A stretch of 64,000 bases of DNA from Bacillus sp. P14.5 (GTDB lineage: Bacteria; Bacillota; Bacilli; Bacillales; Bacillaceae_B): the NCBI RefSeq assembly GCF_003316765.1, contig NZ_NIJF01000083.1, forward strand, positions 1-64,000, read 5' to 3'. The position numbers were made by a program, and so were the translations under genes. The notes beneath the pieces are model-generated. The model did no database searches. It had not been told where the DNA came from and saw only the letters and a program-made list of their open reading frames with translations. This document shows, piece by piece, positions 24,307-34,245 of the stretch. Numbering within the stretch: position 1 is the first letter of the stretch; every line of letters begins with the position of its first letter.

Positions 24307-25044
24307 TTATTCAGCAGAAGAGTCAATCTTCATTTTTCTGAAAAGAGCTGTCCGCAATCCGGTAACTCCGAACATCCCTGATCCTGATGACTTTTCTTTC
24401 ATCAGCCTGACCTCCAAAGGTTCGAAACGATCAAAGACAGTTTTCAGCTTTTCTTCTGAATAGCCGAGACCGCCCTTCAAGCTTTTGAACCGGTAAACAT
24501 CCCAATCCGATATCTCAGAACCGCCAAGTTCTCCGCCTTCCACGAAGGTCGTCAGCGCAAAATGACCACCCGGTTTTAAAGCTCTTTCAATCAATTCCAA
24601 GTAACTCGTCCTCCTGTGTGGAGGAATATGGTGAAAGCAGCCTGAATCATACACTAAATCATATGTTCCAGCTTCATATTCCAAGCAAAATATGTTTTGT
24701 TTAATAAAATTCACCTTTACTCCTTTTGAATAGGCCCGCTCTTTTGCCCACTGAAGCCCTTCTTGGGAAGAATCCACTGCATCCACAAGGAATCCATTTT
24801 CAGCAAGATAAATGGCGTTTCTTCCAGGACCGCAGCCAAGTTCCAAAGCCTTTCCAGCTTTTATGGTTCCTTTATCTAAGTAACTAACGAGATTTTCATC
24901 TGGTATATCTTTAAAAAAGGGAACCCGCTTAGTTCTGTCCTCATAAAAAGTATCCCAGTTAAATTTTTTCTCCTCGTGAAGCAATTCATCCAGCATCACC
25001 AAAACATCTTCATTGCTCTTGATCATTTCCTTCAATCCACTCAA
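24307..25044 (-). CDS. Class I SAM-dependent methyltransferase (TehB/thiopurine-type fold)
   Basis: 245 residues. Motif I is ALELGCGPGRNAIYLAENG, motif post-I DAVDSSQEGLQWA, motif II YDLVYDSGCFHHIPPHRR, motif III LKPGGHFALTTF. These resemble the TehB/thiopurine methyltransferase group, which can methylate small soft acceptors. The long start is TTG 25044 with a weak GGGG site; an in-frame ATG 18 nt later has no better site. Acceptor unknown; a chalcogen acceptor would be speculation despite the selenium genes 20 kb away. Confidence 0.85.
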   Translation of the reverse strand: MSGLKEMIKSNEDVLVMLDELLHEEKKFNWDTFYEDRTKRVPFFKDIPDENLVSYLDKGTIKAGKALELGCGPGRNAIYLAENGFLVDAVDSSQEGLQWAKERAYSKGVKVNFIKQNIFCLEYEAGTYDLVYDSGCFHHIPPHRRTSYLELIERALKPGGHFALTTFVEGGELGGSEISDWDVYRFKSLKGGLGYSEEKLKTVFDRFEPLEVRLMKEKSSGSGMFGVTGLRTALFRKMKIDSSAE

Positions 25045-25385
25045 CCCCGCTTTCTTTTCCTCTTCTCTATATTACTAAAAAAAGCCAGCGGGCTTGTTAC
25101 AGTAGTGTTAATACCAGGTTATTCAGGCAATTATCGAAGAGGTCTTACCCTTCTCTAAATGGCTTTTCAAGAAACGTAGAACCCTTATTTCATGGATGAT
25201 TTTACCTTTGAATAGTATGATATTCATTCAAGTAGAATGCCAACAGTAACGCTATATGCATCATATGGATTATGAGCAATGCAAACATAAACATTTCTAT
25301 TTTACATTTATTACAAAAACATGACAACATAACCAGGTATTCCATCACTTACAATGTCCGATTTAATTGTTCTCCTACTATACTA
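25045..25385. other. 341-bp gap, nothing recognised
   Basis: A/T-rich, no open frame with a ribosome site, no hairpin terminator and no copy of the repeat families described elsewhere in the window. Confidence 0.5.
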
Positions 25386-25823
25386 TTATTCCTTATATCC
25401 AATCGTTTCTTTTAGATAGTCAGCAGCCGGTTTCGGAATAGAGTAATACTTGACATTTTCCCAGCTTTCACCTGATCTATCAGCTATTACCGCTCCATCA
25501 TCTGCAAACCAAATTCTCGAATCTATTAAACTGGTATATTGCTTTGGGCTAAGCACTTTTATGAAAAAATCTGGTTTATCAAGATTTACTCCTGGTTCCT
25601 CGATTCTATCTTTTGCCATAAAAATCATCATAATATTATCCACTGCATTTTGGTTCTCTGTATTTTTAATGATTTTATTGAAATGGATTACATCCTCTCT
25701 TTTGCTGTCCTGATACCCCACTCTGATTTCCCTGGAAACTTCTTCTTCAGAAAAGAAAATTCCCGCCAAATAGCCTGCTGCAAAAACTATCAGCATAAAG
25801 AGTGCCGCCTGCCACTTTTTCAT
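25386..25823 (-). CDS. Membrane-anchored protein of unknown function
   Basis: 145 residues. Residues 6-25 form one uncleaved-looking TM or signal (WQAALFMLIVFAAGYLAGIFF). The rest is soluble and charged with IHFNKIIKNTENQNAVDNIM and VLSPKQYTSLIDSRIWFADDGAV, probably outside the membrane. AAGGAAGGTGAGTT precedes ATG. No family recognised, but the pattern fits small Bacillus surface proteins. Confidence 0.72.
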   Translation of the reverse strand: MKKWQAALFMLIVFAAGYLAGIFFSEEEVSREIRVGYQDSKREDVIHFNKIIKNTENQNAVDNIMMIFMAKDRIEEPGVNLDKPDFFIKVLSPKQYTSLIDSRIWFADDGAVIADRSGESWENVKYYSIPKPAADYLKETIGYKE

Positions 25824-26030
25824 AACTCACCTTCCTTTTCAGATTTTTCTTTTAGTAAAGCTGTGACCTGTTAAACAATCGAGTACTCTTATTTGAGTGG
25901 ACATCAGTTGAGATAGGACCTCCACTTGTGGTTCATGCTTAACCAGAAAGTGACCATCTGAGTACCACTCCTTCTATGAATACATATCTTACACTGGAAG
26001 AAACCACTCATGCAACCACATGCCAATCGC

Positions 26031-26831
26031 CTAAGAGTCCGAAGGCATAGTGGACTCTCTGTGATTTTTAATTTTCCAAGACACAATAGTCGTACTATCC
26101 CTGACATGGTTGACCTTTATAGATTGAAGGAGATTGCGGACTCCTTCCAGATGAGTGGAATTTTCAAAAACCGAAAAAATTTCTTGTGGCTGGTCAAATT
26201 GAGTACCCGGACATTCCGTTAATCCATCAGTTGTTAAGAGTATATGATTCATTCCGTACCTTAACTCTTTTATCCCAGTGCTGTAACATGGAACAGCTTT
26301 ATTAAACGTACTCTTCTCGCCAACCCACTCATAAAAGCTGCGGTGGTTTTGCTGATATTCTCCAAGCCTTGACAGATCAGGATGGTGAAGGTACAGCAAA
26401 CAATCTCCCACTGAAAACCAGAATAAATAATTTCCTTTTCTAACAACAAAGAGGCAAGCCGTCTCTCCCTGTATAGTTTTACAAGCTTCCTTGAAAGGCT
26501 CTCCCTTAAATGCCGCAAGGATTAATTCATGCAGTTTTTCAAAGCAATTCTCAATTTCCAAATCCATTAAACTGAAAATGGTTTCTTTATGTGAATAGAT
26601 TTCCTTTATCACCAGTTCGGCACTTTGCGCGGTATTGTGGGCATCAAGCAGAAGAGCGAATTCCCAATCCCTCTTCTTATCAACCCAGACCAGGCAGCCA
26701 TCCTCATTTTTTGTCTGGCCGGATGCTGAATTTCCGCCAAAGTGGCCGGCAATAACCCCTTCAATCTCCTTAAGATGGATTTCGTCTACAAAATGTTTTT
26801 CGCTGCCTGTCCATTTGTATTCTTTAATCAT
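26031..26831 (-). CDS. PP2C-like protein phosphatase
   Basis: 266 residues. PP2C-type metal and core motifs are recognisable but divergent: GHFGGNSASGQTKNEDGCLV (motif around the first Asp), ALLLDAHNTAQ in place of VxDGhGG, FWFSVGDCLLYLHH, HILLTTDGLTE and DSTTIVSWKI. The second motif has D-A-H rather than D-G-H, which may weaken activity. AAAAGGAG lies before the ATG. Likely dephosphorylates protein Ser/Thr or has a regulatory role. Single gene. Confidence 0.78.
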   Translation of the reverse strand: MIKEYKWTGSEKHFVDEIHLKEIEGVIAGHFGGNSASGQTKNEDGCLVWVDKKRDWEFALLLDAHNTAQSAELVIKEIYSHKETIFSLMDLEIENCFEKLHELILAAFKGEPFKEACKTIQGETACLFVVRKGNYLFWFSVGDCLLYLHHPDLSRLGEYQQNHRSFYEWVGEKSTFNKAVPCYSTGIKELRYGMNHILLTTDGLTECPGTQFDQPQEIFSVFENSTHLEGVRNLLQSIKVNHVRDSTTIVSWKIKNHRESTMPSDS

Positions 26832-26916
26832 TTTAGTTTCTCCTTTTTATGTAAATGGCTTATAAAAATCATTCATTTTTCTTCATACTTGAGCTTTCCA
26901 TTTAACAAAAGCTTTT

Positions 26917-27324
26917 TCACTCTGAAATCGGTCTTTTGTTATCAGGCTGTTTCAGCCAATAACGCACACCTTTCCCAGCCAGCGGTTCATCACTGTATCG
27001 GGGGATAATATGTAAATGGCTGTGGAAAATGAATTGATTTGACACCTCTCCCACATTCCAGCCCAGTGTATAGCCATCTGGAGAATATTTCTCATCGAGA
27101 AAACCTTTAGCTCTTTGCAGTAATTCATAGGTATCCTTCCACTCTTCCGGAGTCAAATCAAAAGCGTCAGCATGGTGCTTCTTTGGCACTATGACTCCGC
27201 TTCCTATGAGTACTCCTTGGTGCTGATTGTGCTGAAGAAAATAGCAAGTTTCATTTTCAAAGATAATATTTTGTTCTGGATCCCTGCCAGGATGGCAAAA
27301 TGGGCAATCAGTGTTCTCATTCAT
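26917..27324 (-). CDS. HIT family hydrolase
   Basis: 135 residues. The histidine triad HSHLHIIPR gives the active site; CPFCHPGRDPEQN at the start carries Cys residues that bind zinc in many HIT proteins; the PKKHHADAFDL segment is typical. HIT enzymes hydrolyse or transfer nucleoside monophosphates. The C-terminal tail YWLKQPDNKRP is short. TAGGAGGAAT precedes ATG. Confidence 0.92.
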   Translation of the reverse strand: MNENTDCPFCHPGRDPEQNIIFENETCYFLQHNQHQGVLIGSGVIVPKKHHADAFDLTPEEWKDTYELLQRAKGFLDEKYSPDGYTLGWNVGEVSNQFIFHSHLHIIPRYSDEPLAGKGVRYWLKQPDNKRPISE

Positions 27325-27444
27325 AATAATTCCTCCTACTGTATTTTCAAGGCATTTCTCACAAACTAGTACAAAACAAAAACAAATAAAAGGGAGTGTC
27401 CTGCTGGCAGAAACCGCAGAACACTACCCCTCGATTAATATTTT

Positions 27445-30400
27445 CTATCGAAACGTGACCCCTTTAAAAGGGTGAATCGCTCTAGTAAGCTCTTTATCTC
27501 CAAATAGCATAAAGGTCGGTTTAATTGTTACCGTTTCCCCGCTTGATGCCGACCAATCAACGGTTGATGCAGCAACGAATACTTCCTGGTTCATATAGAG
27601 TTCAGAAAGCTTCCTCGAGTCTGAATGAATAAGGGTGATGCTGTCTTCACGGTCATCTGATCCCACTGTCACATACTCTGATTCACCCAGCATGAATTCT
27701 TCGACACCGGCATAATACCTATCAAATACTCCGTCAGAAGGGACCATGGCATAACAGGAGGAGAGTTCATCTCCCGGTTTAAAGAAGGCTTCCATGTCAA
27801 GAAGCTCCCCTTTGAAAGTACGTCCTGCCTGTTGGTGGACTTCCGCATAGCAGGCAAGAACCCCGACTTGGGGCAGAGTCAAAGCATACTGTTTCAAAAT
27901 AATACCCTTCATATTTTCATGCTCATTGAACTCTGTCGTCAGGCATATTCCTGTCCATCTATGACCATTTTGGTCGGTTCTTGTAATCGATTCAGCCCTT
28001 GTTTTTCCTTCATCATTGAATAAGGACTCACATTCTGTAAGAAGTACCGCATTCCCCCTCCCCACGGGTTCCACCAGGCTTTCGGCCCCGCTTCCGGGAA
28101 TTGGTGGTGAAGGGTTTCTTTACCGTCTGCTAGTAAGGAATAAACGCCAGGGAAGTAGGCAGGTGAAGCCTTGAAGGAAAGCACGCCATTATCCACAGTC
28201 CAAACTCCGCTGACTTCTTCCACCTTCACTTCGCTTTTTCCTTTTACGAGATGAATCGCTTCCAAGTCCGCTCTTTGGCCAGGAGCATGAAAATGTCCTT
28301 TAATACGTTTCAATCCTGGAGTATTATGTTCTGTCTGAACACTTATTTTTGTTGCTTCATCTTCTTTTCGTAAGTATCTCTCAAAGAGTTCTCCCTCACT
28401 ATTCAGCTTCAAGCTGCCAGAGAGGTAAGGTGTCAGCATGGAACGGAATGAGTACTCTACCGTCTCGCCTTCTTCTGATATGAAATCTCCTCCAGCTGCT
28501 TCCAGTGCATAAAGAGGGACCTCTTTCAGCCTTGGTGCTTCCTCGCCAATTACGAATTCCCTCCAGCGTTCCCAAGTCGGTGCAGTATTAATCCCGATTG
28601 AAATAGGACCAAAACAAACCTTTTCCTGAGATTTGATTGAGTCCACTGCATACTCAATCCCGAATCGCCAGTCATCTTTTCTTCCCTTCGCTTCATTAGG
28701 CCAAGAGAGTCCCGTAGTATCCCCTTTATTTGCAGCAACAAAGATCCAGCTTTCAGATATTTCTTTGTCTTTTATATAATCCATAAATGGAATGAAGGCT
28801 TCAGATCCGATGATGACTCCGCTTTTTTGGGGAATTGCCATTTCTTTCAGTTCAGGGTAAATTGGCTGAAGAAGAAAGATACCGTCCAGTGATTCTGTTC
28901 CCTTATTGATGATCTCATGATCGATTTCAATCAGCCCGTCTCCAAACACCTTTAAATACGTATTCAATGTCACTTGAGGAAAGGCATCAGATTCCAGGGA
29001 TGTCTTCATCACCAGCCCTTCGACAAGCTCGATGAATTCTATATGACTTGCTTCTTTTTTGGAGAATTCCTCACTGAATGGCTTTCCAAGCTTAGGAGAG
29101 AAAATAATCATAGCTTCTCCGGCAGAATAGATCGAACCAGCTTTGACTATATGATTCCGCTTCTCCACTTCTACATAAAAAGGACCATTATATCCATACC
29201 AATGCTCTTCTGTTTCTCCTCCGAATTTGCTCCCGTATCCAGGGAAAGCAAGCAGCAAATTCGTTTCAAAGGTGATGGTTTCTTTATTTTCCCGCTCTAC
29301 CCTCACTTCTATTTCCTCGGACAGGAAACCATTTTTCAGAAGCTTAACAGGTATTGGGAAGGACGCTCTCCCTTTTCCCTTAATATCTGCAGCTACCTCT
29401 TTACGGCCCCAATCCAGCAGTTGGTTGTCCGGCAGCACAACTTGAAAAGTACAATCCTCTTCCAACTGGCTTTCGAAATCCAAATGGACGAAACCTTCTT
29501 GTCCCGCTCTCCAGTCTTTTTTTGTTGAGCGGAGATGGACCTTTCCTGCTTGTTTCGGAAACACACCCAAACTCAACGGGATGGGAGAATCATTAATTGT
29601 AAGGGCAGCGCTTACCACCGGATGTGTTTTCCAAGGGCTCGGTTCCCGTTCTGGAATCGAAACCTTTACCGGGAATGCTTCTGCCCAATCACTTTCCACG
29701 ATGCAAGTGTGATAAAAGGAATGCTCCACATTCTCATAATCTTCGCCCGTAAGAGTGACCTCTATTGGGCTGCCTGTTTTATTCACCACTTTGTAAGCTG
29801 CTGAATGCTCCTCTTTTTCAAGCAGTTTGAAGTCCTTCAAACTCATCTCAATGAGGAAGTCCTGAGTCTCGATAAGACGGATGCCGCGGCCTGTTCGTTC
29901 CACCTGTACCCGGACAAATTCCCCGCCTGCTTTCCAATTGTATTCAAAATACGTATAGTCGTTTTCCCTTATCCCATCCGGTTTCACTTCAATAACACGC
30001 TCGCTTGTCGAGTACCAATCATGCTTTTCAAAAAAAGGACGCAGGCAGCCGATGCTCATCACGAGAGGAATAAAGTTCATTAGATGAGTACTATCATCTC
30101 TTTCTTCCCAGAAGAAACCGCATTTTTTGTAAAGCGGTACTGCTTTGGTGTTTCCTGCCCATGTGAACAAGTCCAGCCTTGGCCAATCCAATTCAATTGT
30201 TTTCTCCAATGCTTTAAGAACCAGCTGCTTTCCGATTTTAAGACCTTGATATGAAGGATGAACATTGAGCAGCGGGATATATAGAGCTCCTGTATCTTCC
30301 CTGTACTGTGACAGACCGCAATACCCTACTACTTCTTCACCGACAAGTGCCAGGAACAGATGAAGATTCGTAGAGTTGGACTCTTTCTCGATGACATCTG

Positions 30401-30524
30401 ATTCGGTCGTCACCACCGAATCTCCTCCCCAGTTCTCCCTGCTTTCGTTCCACATCTTAGCAATACCTTTTGCCAGACCTTCATGATATTCCACAATTTT
30501 CACTTGTTCTGTTGTTGTTTTCAT
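27445..30524 (-). pseudogene. Very large GNAT-fusion protein, frameshifted near its 3' end
   Basis: Residues 1-150 are a GNAT domain (LNVHPSYQGLKIGKQLVLKA; CGFFWEERDD). The following about 860 residues are beta-rich with FVHLDFESQLEEDCTFQV, TTGLSWPNEAKGRKDDWRFG and KAWWNPWGGGMRY; I do not recognise this part, though it looks like several Ig-like or sugar-binding beta-sandwich domains. Near 28022 the frame breaks: VSPY in frame one continues as FNDEGKTRAESITRTDQNG in the -1 frame, ending at 27445. One lost base restores about 1,026 residues. The broken form ends after 861. AGGAGG stands 5 nt before ATG and a small leader frame precedes it. Confidence 0.72.
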
Positions 30525-30538
30525 AAGAACCTCCTGAG

Positions 30539-30604
30539 CTACGTTTTTATGGATCTAACCTCTCTTATATTACTTTTATGGACTACTTCGATGACTTTGA
30601 TCAT
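30539..30604 (-). CDS. Candidate leader peptide (21 aa) upstream of the GNAT-fusion gene
   Basis: AAAGGAGGAG is followed by three ATGs in one frame; the third (30604) has 8-nt spacing. The product is MIKVIEVVHKSNIREVRSIK plus T, ending in TAG at 30539, only 14 bp before the main ATG and directly before its AGGAGG. The tight arrangement suggests translational coupling or attenuation. It could also be a chance frame behind a strong A/G-rich stretch. Confidence 0.4.
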   Translation of the reverse strand: MIKVIEVVHKSNIREVRSIKT

Positions 30605-30738
30605 CATCATCTCCTCCTTTCTAATAATAGGTTGGAAAATCTTACTTCTCCTTCAACAGTTTAAAATGATATGCAGCTTATGTAAAGAATATTCTAATTT
30701 GACAGATAATTAATTTTGTGTAAAAGCTATTTTATATA

Positions 30739-31082
30739 GGCTTTTTTGAAAAGGTTATGGGTGTTGAAATAATCGATTTCCTCTCCAGCCAGACGACTCC
30801 GCGGGGCGGGCGGTGAGCCTCCTCGGCTTCATATAAAGCGGAAGCGGCCGTTCAGCACCGTACGGATTGTAGGGCTCCTGCATGAAATAAAGGAATCACA
30901 ACGAACAACGTGAGTTGATGATGACTTATCGCAAGGAAGGAGACCGAAATCCGCTAGGTGCTGGCCGCTGGAGCTGGATTCGCCTGCGGGGTCTCACCTG
31001 TCCCGCTAGTCCCGCAGGAGGTCGTCCGGCTTCCGCTCCAATCCTTTAGAGATGAGGTAAAAAGTAAAGCAACAGACATTTT
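30739..31082. repeat. GC-rich structured repeat R1 (about 340 bp)
   Basis: Begins GGCTTTTTTGAAAAGG and contains GATTTCCTCTCCAGCCAG, CGGGGCGGGCGGTGAGCCTC, GCCTGCGGGGTCTCACCTG, CCCGCTAGTCCCGCAGGAG and CTTCCGCTCCAATCC. It is much richer in GC than its flanks. GGTGAG/CTCACC and CTCCTGCGGG/CCCGCAGGAG give nested stems. Related copies lie at 49040 and 62390, with a fragment at 49556. The rest of the gap 30605-31494 shows no gene; a degraded MITE-like end (AAATAGCATCAAACTTTAC) is near 31191. Confidence 0.85.
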
Positions 31083-31494
31083 TCTAATTTCCATCGATAT
31101 TAAGGTGTTTCTATCTAAAAGGAAAGTGAAAATCTTTAAGTTATTGCTTGACATGAGTTTCCTTAAAAAGTAATGGTTTATATTTCATATTAAATAGCAT
31201 CAAACTTTACAAAAAACTCATTAAAAGAGCTTTTTTGTAATACAGAAATAATAGAACCTATGGCACTGTATACTTATAACCAAAGCCATATGCTAGTTAA
31301 CTGTCCCGTCAGCCTGCCAGCTTCAACTATAAAGAGTGCTTAGAAAAGGTAAAAGGAGGCGGGTATAGAAGCTTAACAGTAATAAATCTCCCTGCGTCCT
31401 ATTTACCTTTACCTCCTCATAAATATACTAAATGCAATCTAAATGACGACAGCAGGTGCGGTATCGCTGGAAAGCTGCCTTATGGAATTACTGG

Positions 31495-31968
31495 TCATTC
31501 CACCGTGTCACATAATTCAACCGACAGCCTTTCAGGGTCTGCCCAACTGGAATAAAGTTCAAGGTGCCATCTCCCTTTCAACCTCTTATAGCCACTCGCA
31601 TCGATCCACTTGTGCAAATACCCATACGACTGCATTATATCTTTGTTGGAGCCCTGATGATGATAAACAGCATACGATTGAGCAGGAACCGTCAAGGTCA
31701 CCATATCTTCCGGTACATCCTCAAATGCAGTCACTTCCACGCAAACCCAATAACCATCCTCAGCTTCCGTACTTTCTTCTACCTTAAAAGCCCCGATTTG
31801 CCGGTGGGGATTTGCGATGTGGCTGATTTCTGACATACGATTCTCCAAACGCAGCGATGCCTTTGGGATTTCCTTGATATATTGATCTCCTGGACAAAGG
31901 ACCCGTAATCCTGCTAACTTGATTTCTTCCATTTTTATCTTTCTTGTTATAACTGGCGCATTTTCCAA
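31495..31968 (-). CDS. GyrI-like / effector-binding domain protein
   Basis: 157 residues. The fold pattern of AraC effector-binding/GyrI-like proteins is seen: KLAGLRVLCPGDQYIKEIPKA, a middle strand GYWVCVEVTAFEDVPEDMVT, LTVPAQSYAVYHHQG (the family's typical A-x-Y-A-V-F-x-H-x-G), and WHLELYSSW. TTG start with GGGAGGG 7 nt upstream. It stands alone, with no DNA-binding domain, so it may bind a small molecule or a partner. Confidence 0.82.
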   Translation of the reverse strand: MENAPVITRKIKMEEIKLAGLRVLCPGDQYIKEIPKASLRLENRMSEISHIANPHRQIGAFKVEESTEAEDGYWVCVEVTAFEDVPEDMVTLTVPAQSYAVYHHQGSNKDIMQSYGYLHKWIDASGYKRLKGRWHLELYSSWADPERLSVELCDTVE

Positions 31969-32056
31969 CTTGAAGCCCTCCCTTATTGATTTACTTCAAA
32001 TTTTATTGAAAACCTGATTAACAGCTTTCCTCGGGAAATGCCATCCTTTTACTGCA

Positions 32057-32272
32057 TTAAAGCTTCCCTTCTTTAATCCAGGTAACAATCTGAATGGAAC
32101 CAAGAACAGAAACAAAGAGCAAGGATAACAACGCAATCACCCAGATTGAAAGGCGGTTGATTTCCTCGAGAGCTTCCGCAGTGAGTACAACAAATATCAA
32201 GACGCCAATCATCATAAGATAACAAAAAGCATTTAACGCGATATAGGCAGTCCTTAATGCTCTATCCTTCAT
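32057..32272 (-). CDS. Small two-TM membrane protein, unknown
   Basis: 71 residues from ATG 32272 (AAGGAG 6 nt upstream; the earlier ATG overlaps that site). TM segments at about 11-32 (LNAFCYLMMIGVLIFVVLTAE) and 42-64 (WVIALLSLLFVSVLGSIQIV). No family recognised. Confidence 0.68.
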   Translation of the reverse strand: MKDRALRTAYIALNAFCYLMMIGVLIFVVLTAEALEEINRLSIWVIALLSLLFVSVLGSIQIVTWIKEGKL

Positions 32273-32357
32273 AACCATCTCCTTAAGGTCCATTTCTCAA
32301 CTCTTTCTATGGACCTTTTTAAATCGCTTTTATTCTATTAATAGGGGGTGAATACTT

Positions 32358-32909
32358 TTAAGCATTTTTAAAATAGATCAGGTTATCCGTCCACTCCCCA
32401 AACTCATAAATGAACCCTTTTCTCACACACTCGAAATCCATTCCGACACTTTCGGCTAACCTGAAAGAGTTTTGGTTATCAAGATTGATGTGTGCCTCAA
32501 CCCGATGGTATTTCAGGTAGGAAAAAGCAATATTCAAAGCTGCTTTTACAGCTTCCTTCCCAAAACCCTTGCCCCAAAACTGATTATGTATTGTATAACC
32601 GATCCTGCCCCATTGAAAATCTTCCCGTGCCAGAGTTGAAAAATCAATCATACCCAGATGTTTCCCGTCCATCTTTCGAAACACTCCAAAGACATAGGCA
32701 GTGTCATTCTTTGCCAGAGATTGATGCTTTTCAACTAAACTTGCAAACCAATTTACCGTACATTCTTCCATATCCAGCTTTCCTTGTTCATGTCTATACT
32801 GTGAAGGCATTCTATCACTGAAGCCATTCAGCCACGCAGAATAGTCTTCCTGAATTAACGGTCTGACTATCAAACGGTCTGTTTCAATCATATATGTAAA
32901 TGAATCCAA
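32358..32909 (-). CDS. RimJ/RimL-type GNAT acetyltransferase
   Basis: 183 residues. Opens IETDRLIVRPLIQEDYSAWL; motif A IGYTIHNQFWGKGFGKEAV; motif B EAHINLDNQNSFRLAESVGM. TTG start with AGAGGTG. Single gene. Acceptor unknown; closest by pattern to ribosomal-protein-alanine acetyltransferase relatives. Confidence 0.88.
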   Translation of the reverse strand: MDSFTYMIETDRLIVRPLIQEDYSAWLNGFSDRMPSQYRHEQGKLDMEECTVNWFASLVEKHQSLAKNDTAYVFGVFRKMDGKHLGMIDFSTLAREDFQWGRIGYTIHNQFWGKGFGKEAVKAALNIAFSYLKYHRVEAHINLDNQNSFRLAESVGMDFECVRKGFIYEFGEWTDNLIYFKNA

Positions 32910-33234
32910 TCTCGCACCTCTTATCTTATTAATGCATGTCTCCCCTTGGACATAAGAGACACACCTTTATTGATAACTATTTTGCTGTACTTTTTAGACG
33001 AAGCAATCAGCCACAATGTTTCAGATTATTCAAATTTAATTCTATTATAGCATCTGCAAAAAATGAGACGAGCTAAAAGCTCAAAGAATAAATAGAGACT
33101 GGAATTATGTTGATTCCGGCCTTCATTCTTTATTTAGTTTCTACTTCCCGCAATATAAATTTTAATATTGAAAGAGATAGTTTCAATCTTGAAACCCGTT
33201 CTAATTCTGCTTTTTTTAAAGCTACCCTGCGACT

Positions 33235-34245
33235 CTATGATTCCACTCTTACAAAATCAGCCTTACTGACATCGTTTTTAACTCTTTGTCCAGAAGTCTC
33301 AGGCTTCTTCTTAAACTTCCGTCCATAGTAAGAATAACCCGCCGATGCCCTGATATATCCTTCCATCATAAGCGCAACAGCAAACATGACAAGCGCAAAG
33401 GAGAGGATGGGAGTCAACGGGACCCAGGGAGCTCCTTGCAGATACCGGAACGTGTCACCTATCAACCCGGACCATTCATTGGTGGATGATTGCGGCGGAT
33501 CATTGACTAGCTGATAATCTACTTCTGTTCCGCCCAAGAACAGTTTCAGCAAGCCTAAGTGAATGAAGATGATCAAGGTCTGCATAATCTGTTGTCCAAA
33601 AAGGATTACAATTTTCTCACGCAGTGCGGGAAGAATATGCTTGAAGATGATCCTGAATCTTCCCGCACCCAGCGTTTTGGCGCTTGAGATGAATTCCTCT
33701 TTGTTCACTCTAGCAATTTCATTCCCCAAAAGAACAGAAAGAACCGGCACAATCAGAAAGATCAGCACAAGTCCTTCAAGGATAAACCTTTCTGCCATAG
33801 AAGTAGAAAACCCTTGAGGAGGTTCCCACAGGATCGGATAAAGCAAGAAATAAGCCAGTATGGACATGGGAATAAAGTGAAAGGAGTCTACTATTCCAGT
33901 AAAAATCCCTTTGTATTTTTGAAGATAAATTCCAATCAGAAACGCAAATGGGAGTGCTATAAATACACGAAGAAACCCTATTGCAAGTGAAGCCAGAATT
34001 GTATACTTTGCCCCTATAATAATCTTCCCCAGCATATCCAGGCCAAGAGGGTCCGTGCCAAAAGGAAAGGACCATTTTGGAGATATGGGTGCTGATTCCA
34101 CCAGGACATTATCAACCGAAATATAGTAAAGTTTTCTGACCTCGTTTCCCCAGAGAAAGCTGTATATAAAGCTGGTTGTCAAAAATAGTACAATAATGAT
34201 AAATCCCGAGAGAAAAAGAGGATTCTTCCACACACTCCTCTCCAT
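33235..34245 (-). CDS. OppC-like ABC transporter permease
   Basis: 336 residues with six TM segments. Opp/Dpp features are the N-terminal KNPLFLSGFIIIVLFLTTSF, the FGTDPLGLDMLGKIIIGAKY block (OppC-type G-T-D-x-x-G-x-D) and the EAA loop SAKTLGAGRFRIIFKHILPA. It overlaps its partner permease by 1 bp (TAATG). No binding protein or ATPase gene is adjacent. It is last in a set led by an ECF sigma factor and its anti-sigma, so its expression is probably under that sigma. Substrate unknown. Confidence 0.85.
   Translation of the reverse strand: MERSVWKNPLFLSGFIIIVLFLTTSFIYSFLWGNEVRKLYYISVDNVLVESAPISPKWSFPFGTDPLGLDMLGKIIIGAKYTILASLAIGFLRVFIALPFAFLIGIYLQKYKGIFTGIVDSFHFIPMSILAYFLLYPILWEPPQGFSTSMAERFILEGLVLIFLIVPVLSVLLGNEIARVNKEEFISSAKTLGAGRFRIIFKHILPALREKIVILFGQQIMQTLIIFIHLGLLKLFLGGTEVDYQLVNDPPQSSTNEWSGLIGDTFRYLQGAPWVPLTPILSFALVMFAVALMMEGYIRASAGYSYYGRKFKKKPETSGQRVKNDVSKADFVRVES

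Noticed and set aside
24307-25044. Selenium or tellurium methyltransferase linked to selD
   Set aside because: Fold similarity to TehB only; 20 kb away, no shared operon.
28974-29528. 184-codon plus-strand frame opposite the GNAT-fusion gene
   Set aside because: A shadow of the long minus-strand gene; no ribosome site and no recognisable domain.
30483-30713. Plus-strand 76-codon hydrophobic frame
   Set aside because: It is antisense to the start of the GNAT-fusion gene and its leader, with no ribosome site.
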